64,000 nucleotides of DNA from the NCBI GenBank assembly GCA_029309925.1, contig JARKND010000004.1, forward strand, positions 806,001-870,000. Direction: 5' to 3'. Position 1 is the stretch's first letter, and the number at the start of each line of letters is the position of its first letter. Positions 1 to 9,986 of this stretch are shown piece by piece. The notes beneath the pieces were generated by a model. The model did not search any database. It was not told where the DNA came from and worked only from the letters and a program-made list of their open reading frames with translations. The DNA is from Fulvivirgaceae bacterium JP3-4. GTDB taxonomy: Bacteria; Bacteroidota; Bacteroidia; Cytophagales; Cyclobacteriaceae. Made by a program: the position numbers and the translations under genes.

Positions 1-62
1 ATCAGCTTTGTCAGGATTGACCGCTAATATGGTTGCTCTACCGAAGAACCACAGGGCGGTGG

Positions 63-164
63 AGGCTTTAGCCTGATATCTTGAGTAACCCCCGGCTTAA
101 GCCGGGGGTTAACACACCCAGTTTGCAATCCCCGACTTTATGACTGCCCTTCGGCTAAAGCCGA
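63..164. repeat. REP/BIME-like cluster of three hairpins upstream of RAYT
   Basis: Three short palindromes lie in the 250 bases before the transposase. One is at 64-73 (GGC-TTTA-GCC), one is a perfect 26-bp palindrome at 86-111 centred on GGCTTAAGCC, and one is at 151-164 (TCGGC-TAAA-GCCGA). The first and third have complementary loops, so they are inverted relative to each other, as in bacterial BIMEs. A diverged copy of the whole group sits at 16545-16610. Seen directly in sequence; the link to the neighbouring RAYT follows from the known REP-RAYT association. Confidence 0.7.
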
Positions 165-258
165 TCATTGCATGGTTCGCTTCTGAATTCATATCTTTAG
201 CTACCAATGATGCATGACTTGCAGGAAACTCTTGCAAGGTGCCGACTTAATATGCATT

Positions 259-693
259 ATGAGCTTTGTCAGAATCCTCGTGCACGTGGTGTGGAGTACT
301 AAATACCGAGAGCCGGTGCTCTCAAACGAAAAACGACAACTCCTGTTTGATCATATCTATCAAAATGCCAAATCAAAAAACATTCGTTTACTATCAATTG
401 GTGGATTTGTTGACCATGTCCATTGTCTGATTAGTTTGAATAAAGATGATAGCATCGCCAGGACTATTCAGTTACTAAAAGGCGAATCCTCAAACTGGGC
501 GAACAAGAGAAACATTTTTCCTAGCAGGTTAATGTGGGCAGAAGACTATTTTGCAGTTTCAGTTAGTGTAGGCGCAGTGAACTCCATCAAAAATTATATT
601 GCTAATCAAGAAGCTCATCATTCAAACATGTCGTTTGATGATGAGTTCGAAAGCTTTAAAATACGGCTCGCTTTGGACAGTTTGAATGAGTGA
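259..693 (+). CDS. REP-associated tyrosine transposase (IS200/Y1 family)
   Basis: A 144-residue Y1-type transposase of the REP-associated (RAYT) class. The HUH motif is visible as DHVHCLI about 55 residues in, and the catalytic tyrosine is in NYIANQEAHH near residue 115. The length is typical for single-domain RAYTs. I chose the ATG at 259 because the family begins with a short Met-x-x-hydrophobic strand (here MSFVRILVHVVW); an in-frame ATG at 214 would add 15 non-homologous residues. It sits directly downstream of three REP-like palindromes, presumably its substrates. No flanking target duplication or partner orfB was seen, so it is a domesticated single-copy RAYT rather than an active IS605. 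It appears intact. Confidence 0.88.
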   Translation: MSFVRILVHVVWSTKYREPVLSNEKRQLLFDHIYQNAKSKNIRLLSIGGFVDHVHCLISLNKDDSIARTIQLLKGESSNWANKRNIFPSRLMWAEDYFAVSVSVGAVNSIKNYIANQEAHHSNMSFDDEFESFKIRLALDSLNE

Positions 694-747
694 TTCCGTA
701 TGTGAACATTTATCGGGAGCAACTCTAACCCTCAGCTACAAATACAA

Positions 748-783
748 AACAAAAAAGGCCAACCATTGCTGATCGACCTTTTC
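748..783 (-). terminator. Rho-independent terminator of dxr-rseP
   Basis: On the minus strand an A-rich arm followed by GG (777-783) pairs with CC plus a T-run (751-758) about 20 bases past the rseP stop. The stem is imperfect in the middle, so confidence is moderate. Confidence 0.5.
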
Positions 784-804
784 AATGTCGTGATATAAAT
801 TCTT

Positions 805-2142
805 CTAATTAAAGATCTTGATGATATCGTTCGCGAAGATGAAGACCATCAGCGCCAGCAGGAACACCATGCCGACTTTCTGTGCGTTCTCCAGGAACTT
901 GTCCGAAGGTTTTCTTCTGGAGATGATCTCGTAGCTCAGAAACATCACGTGTCCACCATCAAGTGCCGGGATTGGCAGGAGGTTCATGAATGCAAGCACC
1001 AGTGAAAGAACTCCCGTTAGTTGCCAGAAGCGCTCCCAGTCCCAGTTTGAACCGAAGGCCTGCATGATCCCGATAGGGCCTGACAATGACTCCTTAGGTG
1101 AAAGGACTCCGGAGATCACTTTGCCAAAGGCTGTGATCTGCGTCTTCAATGTGGTGAAGGCTCTTTCTGTGCCCAGTGGAATGGATTCAATAAATCCGTA
1201 TTTAATGTGAACCTTGGCGTGATCGAGATAGTTTTCGTCAATCATCGGAGTGTAACCGATCTGGTTTTTCTCGTTCCTGAAATCTTCTTTGAAAGTCAGC
1301 ACCTGCTCGCCACGCACGATCTTGAACGAGATTGTATCGCCCTGAAAGCTTTTAGTTGCATCGTAAACCTCATCAAAATACTTTACCGGTTTCCCGTTGA
1401 ACTCGATGAAGCGGTCGCCTTGCTGCAGACTGATGCGATCGGCTAGCGTGTTCTCTGCTACTTTGCCTACAACAGGGGGAAATCGGAAGAGCACGAAGTT
1501 CTGTGCGTTCTCCTTCTTATTGAATTTTTGAATAAAGTTTGCAGGAATGTTGATGTCAACGAGCTTGCCATCACGCTCTACCGTGTAGTAGGCATCGGTG
1601 CCAAGCAGTGTCTCCGGCTTGATGATGTCCTCAAGGTATTTAAAATCCTTACCGTTGATCTTAACGATCTTGTCTCCGGTCTTCAGGCCGATCTCCTGGC
1701 CGACCGAGCCTACGTGAAAGCCACCGGCTTCATTTATTGCATCTTTAAGAATGTATGTATCTCCATACGTGTAAGTGATTCCGATAAAGATGAGCACACC
1801 AACGATGACGTTGACAAAAATACCTCCAAGCATAACGATCAATCGCTGCCAGGCCGGTTTAGACCGGAATTCCCACGGCTGCGGTTCCTGCTTCATAGTC
1901 TCGGTATCGAGCGACTCATCGATCATTCCCGAAATCTTAACATATCCACCCAGTGGAATTGCGCTGATGGCATATTCCGTTTCACCTTTTTTAAATGACC
2001 ATATCTTTGGCGGGAAGCCGATCGAAAATTGCTCCACGCGCATTCCAAAATATTTAGCGGCAATGAGGTGCCCGAGCTCATGCACAGCAACCAAAAAAGA
2101 AAGACTCAGCAGCAACTGAGCGAGCATAATCATCCAATCCAT
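805..2142 (-). CDS. rseP: RIP site-2 zinc metalloprotease RseP
   Basis: Membrane-embedded M50 protease that performs regulated intramembrane proteolysis, classically of anti-sigma factors after a first cut. The zinc ligands HELGH are at residues 21-25 in the first membrane helix. The third ligand lies in NLLPIPALDGGH (Asp 395) in a C-terminal helix. Two PDZ-like segments lie between (about 140-185 and 220-270). Length 445 matches the family. It is 21 bases downstream of dxr on the same strand, the usual Bacteroidota dxr-rseP arrangement. Several FecR-type anti-sigma factors are known RseP substrates, so the FecR at 41300 is a possible target (inference). Confidence 0.96.
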   Translation of the reverse strand: MDWMIMLAQLLLSLSFLVAVHELGHLIAAKYFGMRVEQFSIGFPPKIWSFKKGETEYAISAIPLGGYVKISGMIDESLDTETMKQEPQPWEFRSKPAWQRLIVMLGGIFVNVIVGVLIFIGITYTYGDTYILKDAINEAGGFHVGSVGQEIGLKTGDKIVKINGKDFKYLEDIIKPETLLGTDAYYTVERDGKLVDINIPANFIQKFNKKENAQNFVLFRFPPVVGKVAENTLADRISLQQGDRFIEFNGKPVKYFDEVYDATKSFQGDTISFKIVRGEQVLTFKEDFRNEKNQIGYTPMIDENYLDHAKVHIKYGFIESIPLGTERAFTTLKTQITAFGKVISGVLSPKESLSGPIGIMQAFGSNWDWERFWQLTGVLSLVLAFMNLLPIPALDGGHVMFLSYEIISRRKPSDKFLENAQKVGMVFLLALMVFIFANDIIKIFN

Positions 2143-2163
2143 CGTATTCTTCTATTAAAAAGC

Positions 2164-3327
2164 TTATTTGACTAATTCCATTGCTTTCAAACGTGTAATT
2201 CTGTCAGTGGAGACATAATCCTCGTAAGAAGGGTTTTTTATATAATCCATTTTTGACAGGCATTGTTCCACGATGTCAGACATTTCCAGGAACCCGACCC
2301 TGTCCTTCAAAAACTCTGCCACCGCCACCTCATTTGCGGCATTCAACACGCAGGGCATGTTTCCGCCCTTGTTTAACGCTTCGTAAGCCAGTGCAAGATT
2401 ACGAAAAGTTTCCGTATCGGGTTTTTCAAAAGTCAAAGTGGGATAATTGGCGAAGTCGAACCGCGGGAATGCAGAGGGAAATCGATCCGGGTAGGTCAGG
2501 GCGAACTGAATAGGTAAACGCATGTCGGGCAGGCCGAGTTGCGCTTTTATTGATCCATCTTCAAACTGCACGAGCGAATGAATGATTGATTGGGGATGCA
2601 CCACTACTTCCACCTGCGATGTTTTCACTCCGAATAACCATTTCGCTTCAATAACCTCAAGTCCCTTATTCATCAGCGATGCTGAGTCTATCGTGATTTT
2701 TGCACCCATTGCCCAGTTTGGATGTTTGAGCGCCTGTTCTTTCCGCATCGCCTGGATCTCACTCCGTTTTTTGCCGCGGAACGGCCCACCGGAAGCTGTG
2801 AGAATAATTTTTTCGATCTTATTATGAAACTCACCCACGAGACACTGAAAGATTGCTGAATGCTCTGAGTCGATCGGATAAATGTTGACGCCCTTCTGGC
2901 GTGCAAGTCCGGTGACGAGTTCACCCGCGACTACGAGCGTTTCCTTGTTAGCCAGTGCGATGGTTTTTCCGGACTCAATCGCTCTGATGGTAGGTCTTAG
3001 GCCTGCGTAGCCAACAAGTGCCGTCAGCACCAGGTCGATCGTGTCCATCTGCACAACTGAAGCCAGCGCATTTTCACCCGCATACACTTTAATATCTTCG
3101 TGCTGGAGCGCTTCCTTCAGCCTAGCATAATGACTTTCATTGCTGATCACCACAGCGTTCGGCTTGTACTGAATAGCCTGGTGAATCAGCATATCAACAT
3201 TGTTTTGTGCGGTCAGCACTTCTACCTCAAATGAATCCGGATGTGATGAAATGACATCCAATGCCTGCGTACCGATCGAGCCTGTTGAGCCCAGGATGGC
3301 GATTCGTTTCTTCGATGATGAATTCAA
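2164..3327 (-). CDS. dxr: 1-deoxy-D-xylulose 5-phosphate reductoisomerase
   Basis: Second enzyme of the MEP isoprenoid pathway: it converts DXP to 2-C-methyl-D-erythritol 4-phosphate with NADPH and a divalent metal. The N-terminal Rossmann motif is GSTGSIGTQALDVI. KETLVVAGEL, PIDSEHSAIFQ and the substrate loop TIDSASLMNKGLEVIEA are all present. Length 387 is normal. The only start that gives a family-like N-terminus is TTG at 3327, because an in-frame stop lies a few codons upstream and no ATG or GTG occurs between them. It is first in an operon with rseP. Confidence 0.96.
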   Translation of the reverse strand: MNSSSKKRIAILGSTGSIGTQALDVISSHPDSFEVEVLTAQNNVDMLIHQAIQYKPNAVVISNESHYARLKEALQHEDIKVYAGENALASVVQMDTIDLVLTALVGYAGLRPTIRAIESGKTIALANKETLVVAGELVTGLARQKGVNIYPIDSEHSAIFQCLVGEFHNKIEKIILTASGGPFRGKKRSEIQAMRKEQALKHPNWAMGAKITIDSASLMNKGLEVIEAKWLFGVKTSQVEVVVHPQSIIHSLVQFEDGSIKAQLGLPDMRLPIQFALTYPDRFPSAFPRFDFANYPTLTFEKPDTETFRNLALAYEALNKGGNMPCVLNAANEVAVAEFLKDRVGFLEMSDIVEQCLSKMDYIKNPSYEDYVSTDRITRLKAMELVK

Positions 3328-3437
3328 GAATGAGCTGGTTATTTAGACTTCGATTGATCGTTTGTGCGCGTGTGCTAAGGTGTCATGTGTTCATGTTTTT
3401 AGCGTATCAGCACGAACAGAACCTTCAAAAATACAAA

Positions 3438-5555
3438 CTATTCTTTGATCATTTTGTTCAAAATATCTTTTGCAGCATCAGTGATGACTGTTCCCGGACC
3501 GAAAATAAAGGATGCACCGTTTTTGTAAAGAAAATCATAGTCCTGCTGTGGGATCACGCCTCCGGCAACGACCAGGATATCATCGCGGCCAATTTTTTTG
3601 AGCGCTTTGACGAGTTCGGGGATCAGTGTCTTGTGTCCACCCGCAAGGCTTGATGCCCCCACGATATGAACGTCATTTTCTGCCGCCTGCATGGCAACTT
3701 CTTCCGGTGTCTGAAACAGAGGTCCGATGTCGACATCAAATCCAAGATCAGCAAAGCTTGTCGCGATCACTTTGGCACCGCGATCATGGCCATCCTGACC
3801 CATCTTAGCAACAAGTATTCTGGGCCTGCGTCCATCCAGCGCTGCAAAGCGATCTGATAATTTGCGGACCTCATCAAATGCACTTTCATTTTTCATTTCT
3901 CCTGAGTAAACTCCTGAAATGGATTTAACACTTGCCTTGTATCGCCCGAATGCAGTTTCCATAGCTGTCGAAATTTCCCCAAGCGTAGCACGATGGCGCG
4001 CTGCATTGATTGCAAGCTCGAGCAAATTTCCCTTTCCGGAGGAAGCCGCACGGGTTAATTCAGCGAGTGAAACATTAACCGCATTTGCATCGCGTGATGC
4101 CTTCAGTTCCTGCAGTCGCTGCACCTGTTCTTTCCTGACTTGCGTGTTATCGACTTCGAGAATTTCAAAGTCTGGTTTCTCGTCAGTGCGATACTTGTTC
4201 ACTCCTACGATGACATCACGTCCGGAGTCGATTCGGGCCTGCTTCGCAGCAGCAGCCTGTTCTATGCGCATCTTGGGAATTCCACTTTCAATGGCTTTCG
4301 TCATGCCGCCAAGTTTCTCCACTTCTTCAATCAATTGCCACGCCTTTGTCACCAGCTCAGACGTAAGTGCCTCGACATAATACGATCCTGCAAGTGGATC
4401 CACAACTTTTGTGATCCCAGTTTTCTTTTCGATGTATAGCTGCGTATTGCGAGCAATGCGTGCTGAAAAATCAGTCGGCAGTGCAATTGCTTCATCGAGT
4501 GAATTGGTGTGGAGCGATTGTGTCCCTCCTGCTATGGCAGCCATCGCTTCAATGCAGGTTCGCGCTACGTTATTGTAAGGATCCTGTTCGGTCAGGCTCC
4601 ATCCGGATGTCTGACAGTGTGTGCGCAGCGCCATCGACTTCTCCTTTTTAGGATTGAAGTCCTTAACAATCTTTGCCCACAATACACGTGCAGCACGCAT
4701 TTTGGCAACTTCCATAAAGAAGTTCATTCCAATTCCCCAGAAGAAGGAAAGTCTCGGGGCGAAATCGTCAATGTTGATCCCCGCATTTATTCCGGTTCGA
4801 ATATATTCCAACCCATCTGCAAGCGTGTAAGCCAGCTCCAGGTGGGCGGGAGCTCCGGCCTCATGCATGTGATATCCGCTAATGCTGATCGAATTGAATT
4901 TTGGCATATTCCGCGAAGCGTATTCGAAAATATCCGCAACAATTTTCATCGATGGTTTCGGAGGATAGATGTAAGTGTTCCGCACCATGAATTCCTTGAG
5001 GATGTCATTCTGAATCGTGCCACTCAGCTGGGAAGGTTTCACACCTTGCTCCTCAGCCGCAACAATGTAGAATGCCATGATCGGTATTACTGCACCATTC
5101 ATCGTCATTGACACAGACATCTTGTCGAGCGGGATCTGATCGAAAAGAATCTTCATGTCGAGCACCGAATCGATGGCGACACCTGCTTTTCCCACATCAC
5201 CGGTTACGCGTGGATGATCTGAGTCGTAACCGCGATGTGTTGCGAGATCAAACGCCACGGAAAGTCCACGCTGACCAGCAGCCAGATTTCTTCGATAAAA
5301 TGCATTTGAATCTTTAGCCGTTGAAAACCCTGCGTATTGCCTTATTGTCCACGGCTTGGTTGTATACATTGTCGCATAAGGCCCGCGGAGAAACGGTGGC
5401 ATACCTGAATGAAATGCAGCAAGCTCCCCGCGATCAGCGTAAGTATATTGCGACTTTATATCAATGCCCTCCGCGCTCGTCCACGATTTTTTTTGATCAC
5501 CGCTTGTTGCTGATGCAAACTGGTTAAATTTTATTTTTGAAAAATCCGGCTTCAT
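3438..5555 (-). CDS. mutB: Methylmalonyl-CoA mutase, large (catalytic, B12-binding) subunit
   Basis: Interconverts methylmalonyl-CoA and succinyl-CoA using adenosylcobalamin. The N-terminal TIM barrel is followed by a C-terminal cobalamin domain whose DxHxxG signature (DGHDRG, Asp588, His590, Gly593) is intact. The segment [12 protein letters not shown] is the barrel signature. At 705 residues it is full length. I chose ATG 5555, which overlaps the stop of the upstream small subunit as ATGA and implies translational coupling. A GTG at 5585 would give a 10-residue extension without family support. It is the second gene of a two-gene operon and probably supports propionate/odd-chain or branched amino-acid metabolism. 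Confidence 0.97.
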   Translation of the reverse strand: MKPDFSKIKFNQFASATSGDQKKSWTSAEGIDIKSQYTYADRGELAAFHSGMPPFLRGPYATMYTTKPWTIRQYAGFSTAKDSNAFYRRNLAAGQRGLSVAFDLATHRGYDSDHPRVTGDVGKAGVAIDSVLDMKILFDQIPLDKMSVSMTMNGAVIPIMAFYIVAAEEQGVKPSQLSGTIQNDILKEFMVRNTYIYPPKPSMKIVADIFEYASRNMPKFNSISISGYHMHEAGAPAHLELAYTLADGLEYIRTGINAGINIDDFAPRLSFFWGIGMNFFMEVAKMRAARVLWAKIVKDFNPKKEKSMALRTHCQTSGWSLTEQDPYNNVARTCIEAMAAIAGGTQSLHTNSLDEAIALPTDFSARIARNTQLYIEKKTGITKVVDPLAGSYYVEALTSELVTKAWQLIEEVEKLGGMTKAIESGIPKMRIEQAAAAKQARIDSGRDVIVGVNKYRTDEKPDFEILEVDNTQVRKEQVQRLQELKASRDANAVNVSLAELTRAASSGKGNLLELAINAARHRATLGEISTAMETAFGRYKASVKSISGVYSGEMKNESAFDEVRKLSDRFAALDGRRPRILVAKMGQDGHDRGAKVIATSFADLGFDVDIGPLFQTPEEVAMQAAENDVHIVGASSLAGGHKTLIPELVKALKKIGRDDILVVAGGVIPQQDYDFLYKNGASFIFGPGTVITDAAKDILNKMIKE

Positions 5556-6658
5556 CTTTTCTGACCCCCCTGAAAAATCTTCCACGCTTCTTCTGCAAAT
5601 TTGGATGTCATCACTTCAATCGCGTAGGCACCTGCTGCAGGATCCGATACTTTGTCGAAATGTGATTCTTCACGAAGCAAGTTCGAAACGTTTCGGGCGA
5701 TTCTTGTCATCATGGTGTTACTTTCGTCTTCAGCGTGAATGGTGATCACATCAGCGCCTCCAATGACAGATGCCATGCATGCAGTCGTGCTTTTCAGCAT
5801 GTTGCCGTGCGGGTGAAATGAATCCTCAATCCATTTCATGGAGTTCGCATGGATAAGAAGATCACCGGAATCAAACGAGTTAAAGTTGTAAGCTTGCGCG
5901 ATCTGAAACCACAAAAACCGTAGCGCCTTAAGCTTTGCAATGGTCTCAAGAAACTGTGTGCCCACCGGCATCGAAAATGAAATTGTCCTGAAAAACTTTT
6001 CGGACGTTTCCTCGGAAGCCTCAAACATCTTTACACCGAGCGAAAGTGCTGAAGCAATTTCTGACACAGGTGTTGAGGGTTGAACTTTCAAAATATTTTT
6101 CAGGCTTGAGTATTCAGAAAAATTTTCAAGGTTAAAATTGGGAATTGCGTCCCAAAAGAAGCCTCCGGAAACCCTGTCGCGTTGTATGCGTTCAGCATTG
6201 GCGAATGATTTCAGGCCTTCGAAAAAAATTTTTGCATCAGGCGCTTCGAAAAACAAAGAGCAATACTGCCATTCAACGCCTTTTAAAACATCGTTAAAAT
6301 CAAATTTTTTATCGCACTTAAAAAAAATTCCATCTGCTCCATGAGTAAGATGTTGAAGAGCAGTTTGATTGGCAAGAGATGAAGAAGTAACAGTTATGCA
6401 GGGAACATTCAACCACTTGGAAGGCCCAAAATAAGGATCAGCAGCGACCGTTAACCGAAAGTCGCGGATGCGATTAATTTCGTTTTCGTCTGAAGCGTCA
6501 TAATAAGCAGAAAAAGCTATGTGATCATCGCTGTTCCACGATAAAACGTCATCTGGATTTTTTCCTTCAAGCTCCTGAGATGCAAACTGTTTCCAAACGT
6601 CTTTGCTGGCGGGCGAAAATGTTTCACGAAGCTTTGATTGTATAGAATTTTCGGGCAT
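5552..6658 (-). CDS. mutA: Methylmalonyl-CoA mutase, short small-subunit homologue
   Basis: Homologous to the non-catalytic small subunit of heterodimeric methylmalonyl-CoA mutase. It has 368 residues against more than 600 in classical small subunits. The barrel-like region is present through [20 protein letters not shown], but the protein ends there, without linker or B12-like Rossmann domain. The reading frame is clean, the stop is shared with the mutB start (ATGA), and the protein has no internal damage. It is therefore a compact form rather than a truncated pseudogene. Cobalamin-ligand motifs are absent, as expected for this subunit. Confidence 0.87.
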   Translation of the reverse strand: MPENSIQSKLRETFSPASKDVWKQFASQELEGKNPDDVLSWNSDDHIAFSAYYDASDENEINRIRDFRLTVAADPYFGPSKWLNVPCITVTSSSLANQTALQHLTHGADGIFFKCDKKFDFNDVLKGVEWQYCSLFFEAPDAKIFFEGLKSFANAERIQRDRVSGGFFWDAIPNFNLENFSEYSSLKNILKVQPSTPVSEIASALSLGVKMFEASEETSEKFFRTISFSMPVGTQFLETIAKLKALRFLWFQIAQAYNFNSFDSGDLLIHANSMKWIEDSFHPHGNMLKSTTACMASVIGGADVITIHAEDESNTMMTRIARNVSNLLREESHFDKVSDPAAGAYAIEVMTSKFAEEAWKIFQGGQKR

Positions 6659-6837
6659 CCCCTTAAGTAATTATGCTCAATTTTACTAAGATTTCCTCTT
6701 CAGAATCGAAATTTCCAATAGCAAATTTTTTTCTTAAAAATCAAGAGGGTCCCCGCTTGTTTTCATTGCCTCTTTTTTTACATCTTTGTCTCCCTTTCCC
6801 TTGAAGGGAGCACAACCCCAATGAATTCAGAGTCTCA

Positions 6838-8268
6838 ATGGAAATAAGCTGCGGTACGGTATGGAATGATTGTCTTGAAGTAATTCGGGAGAATGTAGAA
6901 GACGAAAACTTCAATACATGGTTCAAACCTATTCAACCATTGAGAGTTGACGGTGATGTTCTCACCATTCAGGTTCCTTCACAATTTTTTTACGAGTGGC
7001 TTGAAGATAACTACGTACCAGTACTGAAGAAAGCGATTCACACAGTTTTAGGACCGACCGGCAGACTGGAATATTCTGTTGTTGTTGATAGTGGTAATCA
7101 GCTAGCACCGCCTGTTGCAGTAAATTATCCTGCGAATGGGGCTGGAAACAGAAGAAGTGCAGTAAATGGAAACGGATTCAACAATGACGAGTACTCTCCA
7201 TTTACTTTTAAGGCGTTAAATCCGCAGACCGTCAACAGCAGACTAAATCCGGCATACACATTCGACAATTTTGTTGAGGGAGATTGTAACCGCCTCGCAC
7301 GCTCTGCAGGCGTTGCGGTGGTGAAAAAGCCCGGTGTCACTTCTTTCAACCCGCTCATGCTCTATGGTGGCGTTGGTGTCGGAAAAACACACCTGGTGCA
7401 GGCTATTGGTAACGAGATCAAGAACAACATGCCGAACAAGGTGGTGTTGTATGTGGATCAAAATGATTTTACAAATCAATTCCTCAACGCGCTCCAGAAT
7501 CACAAGCTTCAGGATTTCCAGAATTTCTATCTCCAGGTAGATCTTCTGATCCTCGATGATGTGCAATTCCTCGCAGGACGCGAAAAGACGCAGGAAATGT
7601 TTTTCCATATCTTCAATCAGCTGCATCAGTCAGGCAAGCAGATCATCATGACAAGTGACTGTCCGCCACGCGATCTGAAAGGTTTCCAGGAGAGATTGCT
7701 TTCACGTTTCAAGTGGGGACTGACAGCCGACCTTCAGGAGCCGGACTTCGAAACAAAACTTGCGATCATCAACCGCAAGATGCAGGCAGACGGAATTCAG
7801 ATTCCAACTGAAGTTTCCGAGTATCTTGCTTATAGTGTTGATACAAACCTTCGCGACATGGAAGGCGTGCTCAATTCCATGATCTTCCATGCAACATTGC
7901 TGAAAAAGGAAATCGATCTCGAATTAGCGAAGGAAGTTCTTAAGAATATCATCAAAGAAATCCAATCGGACGTAAGTGTGGATTTCATTCAAAAAACTGT
8001 TGCAGAATATTTCAAGGTCGATCTCGATGCTATGAAAGGCAAAGTAAAAAAACGCGAGATTGTCATTCCACGCCAGGTAGCGATGTATTTCTGCAAACGC
8101 TACACACAACTCACGCTTGCCCTTATCGGGGAAAATTTTGGCGGAAGAGATCACAGCACCGTGATTCACGCCCTCGAATCTGTAGAAGATATGATGAAGA
8201 CAGATTCGAATTTTAAAGTATCCGTTGATGAATTAGGGAAGAAGCTGAAGTTGAGAGTAAACGCCTAA
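6838..8268 (+). CDS. dnaA: Chromosomal replication initiator DnaA
   Basis: Replication initiator ATPase. Domain I spans about residues 1-85 and is followed by a Asn/Gly-rich linker. The AAA+ Walker A GGVGVGKTH is at 177-185, Walker B LLILDDVQF near 236-244, and sensor I (IIMTSD) near 269-274. The C-terminal DnaA-box-binding signature is GGRDHSTVIHALESV. 476 residues is typical for Bacteroidota. Start is ATG 6838; the upstream ATG at 6820 is in the same frame but hits a stop. No dnaN, recF or gyrB neighbours and no clear DnaA-box cluster flank it, so nothing here marks the origin. Confidence 0.98.
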   Translation: MEISCGTVWNDCLEVIRENVEDENFNTWFKPIQPLRVDGDVLTIQVPSQFFYEWLEDNYVPVLKKAIHTVLGPTGRLEYSVVVDSGNQLAPPVAVNYPANGAGNRRSAVNGNGFNNDEYSPFTFKALNPQTVNSRLNPAYTFDNFVEGDCNRLARSAGVAVVKKPGVTSFNPLMLYGGVGVGKTHLVQAIGNEIKNNMPNKVVLYVDQNDFTNQFLNALQNHKLQDFQNFYLQVDLLILDDVQFLAGREKTQEMFFHIFNQLHQSGKQIIMTSDCPPRDLKGFQERLLSRFKWGLTADLQEPDFETKLAIINRKMQADGIQIPTEVSEYLAYSVDTNLRDMEGVLNSMIFHATLLKKEIDLELAKEVLKNIIKEIQSDVSVDFIQKTVAEYFKVDLDAMKGKVKKREIVIPRQVAMYFCKRYTQLTLALIGENFGGRDHSTVIHALESVEDMMKTDSNFKVSVDELGKKLKLRVNA

Positions 8269-8281
8269 TCGCATTCAAAGC

Positions 8282-8385
8282 ACCAATCACCAATAAAATA
8301 ACCAAATTCCAAACAGAGTCGTACAATTGACCCAGTGGTATCCTCTCCGAAGGTTGTGTTTTGAGATTTGGTTATTGGTTATTGG
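8282..8385. repeat. Heptamer iterated repeat pair forming an inverted repeat between convergent genes
   Basis: ACCAATC-ACCAATA at 8282-8295 and TTGGTTA-TTGGTTA-TTGG at 8368-8385 are 7-base iterated units on opposite strands. They contain an 11-base perfect inverted pair (8297-8307 with 8366-8376). They lie between the convergent ends of dnaA and htrA. This could act as a bidirectional terminator. Confidence 0.5.
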
Positions 8386-8395
8386 AATTTTAGCG

Positions 8396-9832
8396 CTAGC
8401 GTATGATGAACGGGATCTGCAGTCTCTGCCTTGAAGTATTCACGCCAATAATAAAACCTCTGCCCCGATACTGATCAAAGAAACTGATGACCTCTTCGGG
8501 CTCGGATACACTTTCATTGTTAAGGCGTTCGATGGTGAAATTTTCTGTTACACCCAGGCGCTTGAACATGCTGTTTTCTGAAAGTTTAAAAACCTTAACG
8601 CCATTGTCGGTTGCTTCGAGTTGTGCACCCAGCGCAGGTGCAGAAACTATTTTGCGCTTGAGGATACCTGTATCGCCTTTTCTGTTTACCAGTGTGACAT
8701 TCACTGTGCCTTGCTTCCCTTCACGGGAATAAGTGATGGAAACTTTATCTCCCGGGTAGCGATAACTCAATGCTTCCTCGAACTCACTTTGCGAATTGAT
8801 GTCGATGCCATTCACCTTCGTGATCACATCGCCCAATTTCAATCCTGCATCTGCTGCAGGTCCGGACGGATCGAGCCGTTCAAGCAACACCCCATTAAAG
8901 CTTTTTACTTTTGTGTCAAGGTCATATTTCACCGCGGTAGCGTAATCATACTCCGATACGCTCGCACCGAGGATTGCTTTCTGCACGACACCATATTTCA
9001 CAAGATCCTCAAAAACCTTCTTAGCGATATCTACCGGAACAGCGAATGCATATCCTGTATATGATCCAGTTCTCGACAAGATTGCAGTATTGATTCCCAC
9101 AAGGTCACCATTCTTGTTTACCAACGCTCCCCCACTATTACCCGGATTGATTGCAGCATCTGTCTGAATAAACGACTCAATCGGAAATTTATCTTCGAGG
9201 ATTCCAATTCGCCTGCCTTTCGCGCTGACGATCCCTGCCGTCACAGTTGATGCGAGCGTGAACGGATTACCCACTGCGACAACCCACTCTCCTACCTGAA
9301 GATTCTTTGACGTGCCCAGCGTGATGGCAGGCAAATTTGTCTCATCTATTTTGATTACCGCAAGGTCCGTGCTCGGATCAGTTCCCACAAGTTCAGCCTG
9401 ATACACGCGTTTGTTGTAGTTCACTTCAATGCGTTGCGCAGAACTCACCACGTGATTGTTCGTCACGATATATCCATCCGCAGAAAAAATTACTCCCGAA
9501 CCACTACTCACCTGGGTCTGGCGATTTGCTCCTTCTCCAAAAAACCAATCCCAGTACGAATAGCCTCCGCCTTCGGAGATACTGTTAATGAAGACAACGC
9601 TTGGTGTTGCTTTTGATGCTGCAGCGCTAAAGTCTACCGGTGCAGCATTCGCGACTGTGTTAGCAGGAACATCGGAGGCGCGGTTGATGACCGGTGAATC
9701 AAATTTTACATTTTCAAAAGTTGCGCTTTGAACCTGCGGAAGATTTGGCTTTACAAAAAACTGATAACCCGCACCAGTACCTGCCAAACCGGCAATAAAT
9801 CCAATGACGATAGTTCTAACGGTGTTGCTCAT
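8396..9832 (-). CDS. degP: Periplasmic serine endoprotease, HtrA/DegP family
   Basis: Envelope quality-control protease. An N-terminal hydrophobic anchor or signal (residues 6-26) precedes a trypsin-like domain with the catalytic triad His127 (TNNHVVS), Asp156 (STDLAVI) and Ser233 (NPGNSGGAL). Two PDZ domains follow (about 285-370 and 395-470). Length 478. I placed the start at ATG 9832, which puts the anchor at the very N-terminus; an upstream ATG at 9934 would bury it. The gene is divergent from the GH3-like gene with a 154-base gap that should hold both promoters. Confidence 0.94.
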   Translation of the reverse strand: MSNTVRTIVIGFIAGLAGTGAGYQFFVKPNLPQVQSATFENVKFDSPVINRASDVPANTVANAAPVDFSAAASKATPSVVFINSISEGGGYSYWDWFFGEGANRQTQVSSGSGVIFSADGYIVTNNHVVSSAQRIEVNYNKRVYQAELVGTDPSTDLAVIKIDETNLPAITLGTSKNLQVGEWVVAVGNPFTLASTVTAGIVSAKGRRIGILEDKFPIESFIQTDAAINPGNSGGALVNKNGDLVGINTAILSRTGSYTGYAFAVPVDIAKKVFEDLVKYGVVQKAILGASVSEYDYATAVKYDLDTKVKSFNGVLLERLDPSGPAADAGLKLGDVITKVNGIDINSQSEFEEALSYRYPGDKVSITYSREGKQGTVNVTLVNRKGDTGILKRKIVSAPALGAQLEATDNGVKVFKLSENSMFKRLGVTENFTIERLNNESVSEPEEVISFFDQYRGRGFIIGVNTSRQRLQIPFIIR

Positions 9833-9986
9833 AAGTCTAGTTAACGATCTGGATGATAGAAAACGCCTAAAAGTTGAAATTTGCGCGAAATTTATTAAGA
9901 AAACGAAAATTGCAATTCTGGGGTTCGCCCGCATTCCAATACTCTATATACTATCGCGAGTCAGGAAATCAATTATCTTGCGGATT

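Noticed and set aside
2-76. Possible C-terminal fragment of a gene entering from the left edge
   Set aside because: Only 24 codons are visible before the stop; an open frame that short is likely by chance, although the composition is not odd.
5552-6658. MutA as a truncated pseudogene
   Set aside because: Frame is clean, stop is shared with the mutB start, and no coding remnants of the missing domain follow.
6659-8395. Replication origin beside dnaA
   Set aside because: No cluster of TTATCCACA-like boxes and no dnaN or gyrB neighbours; Bacteroidota dnaA is often away from the origin.
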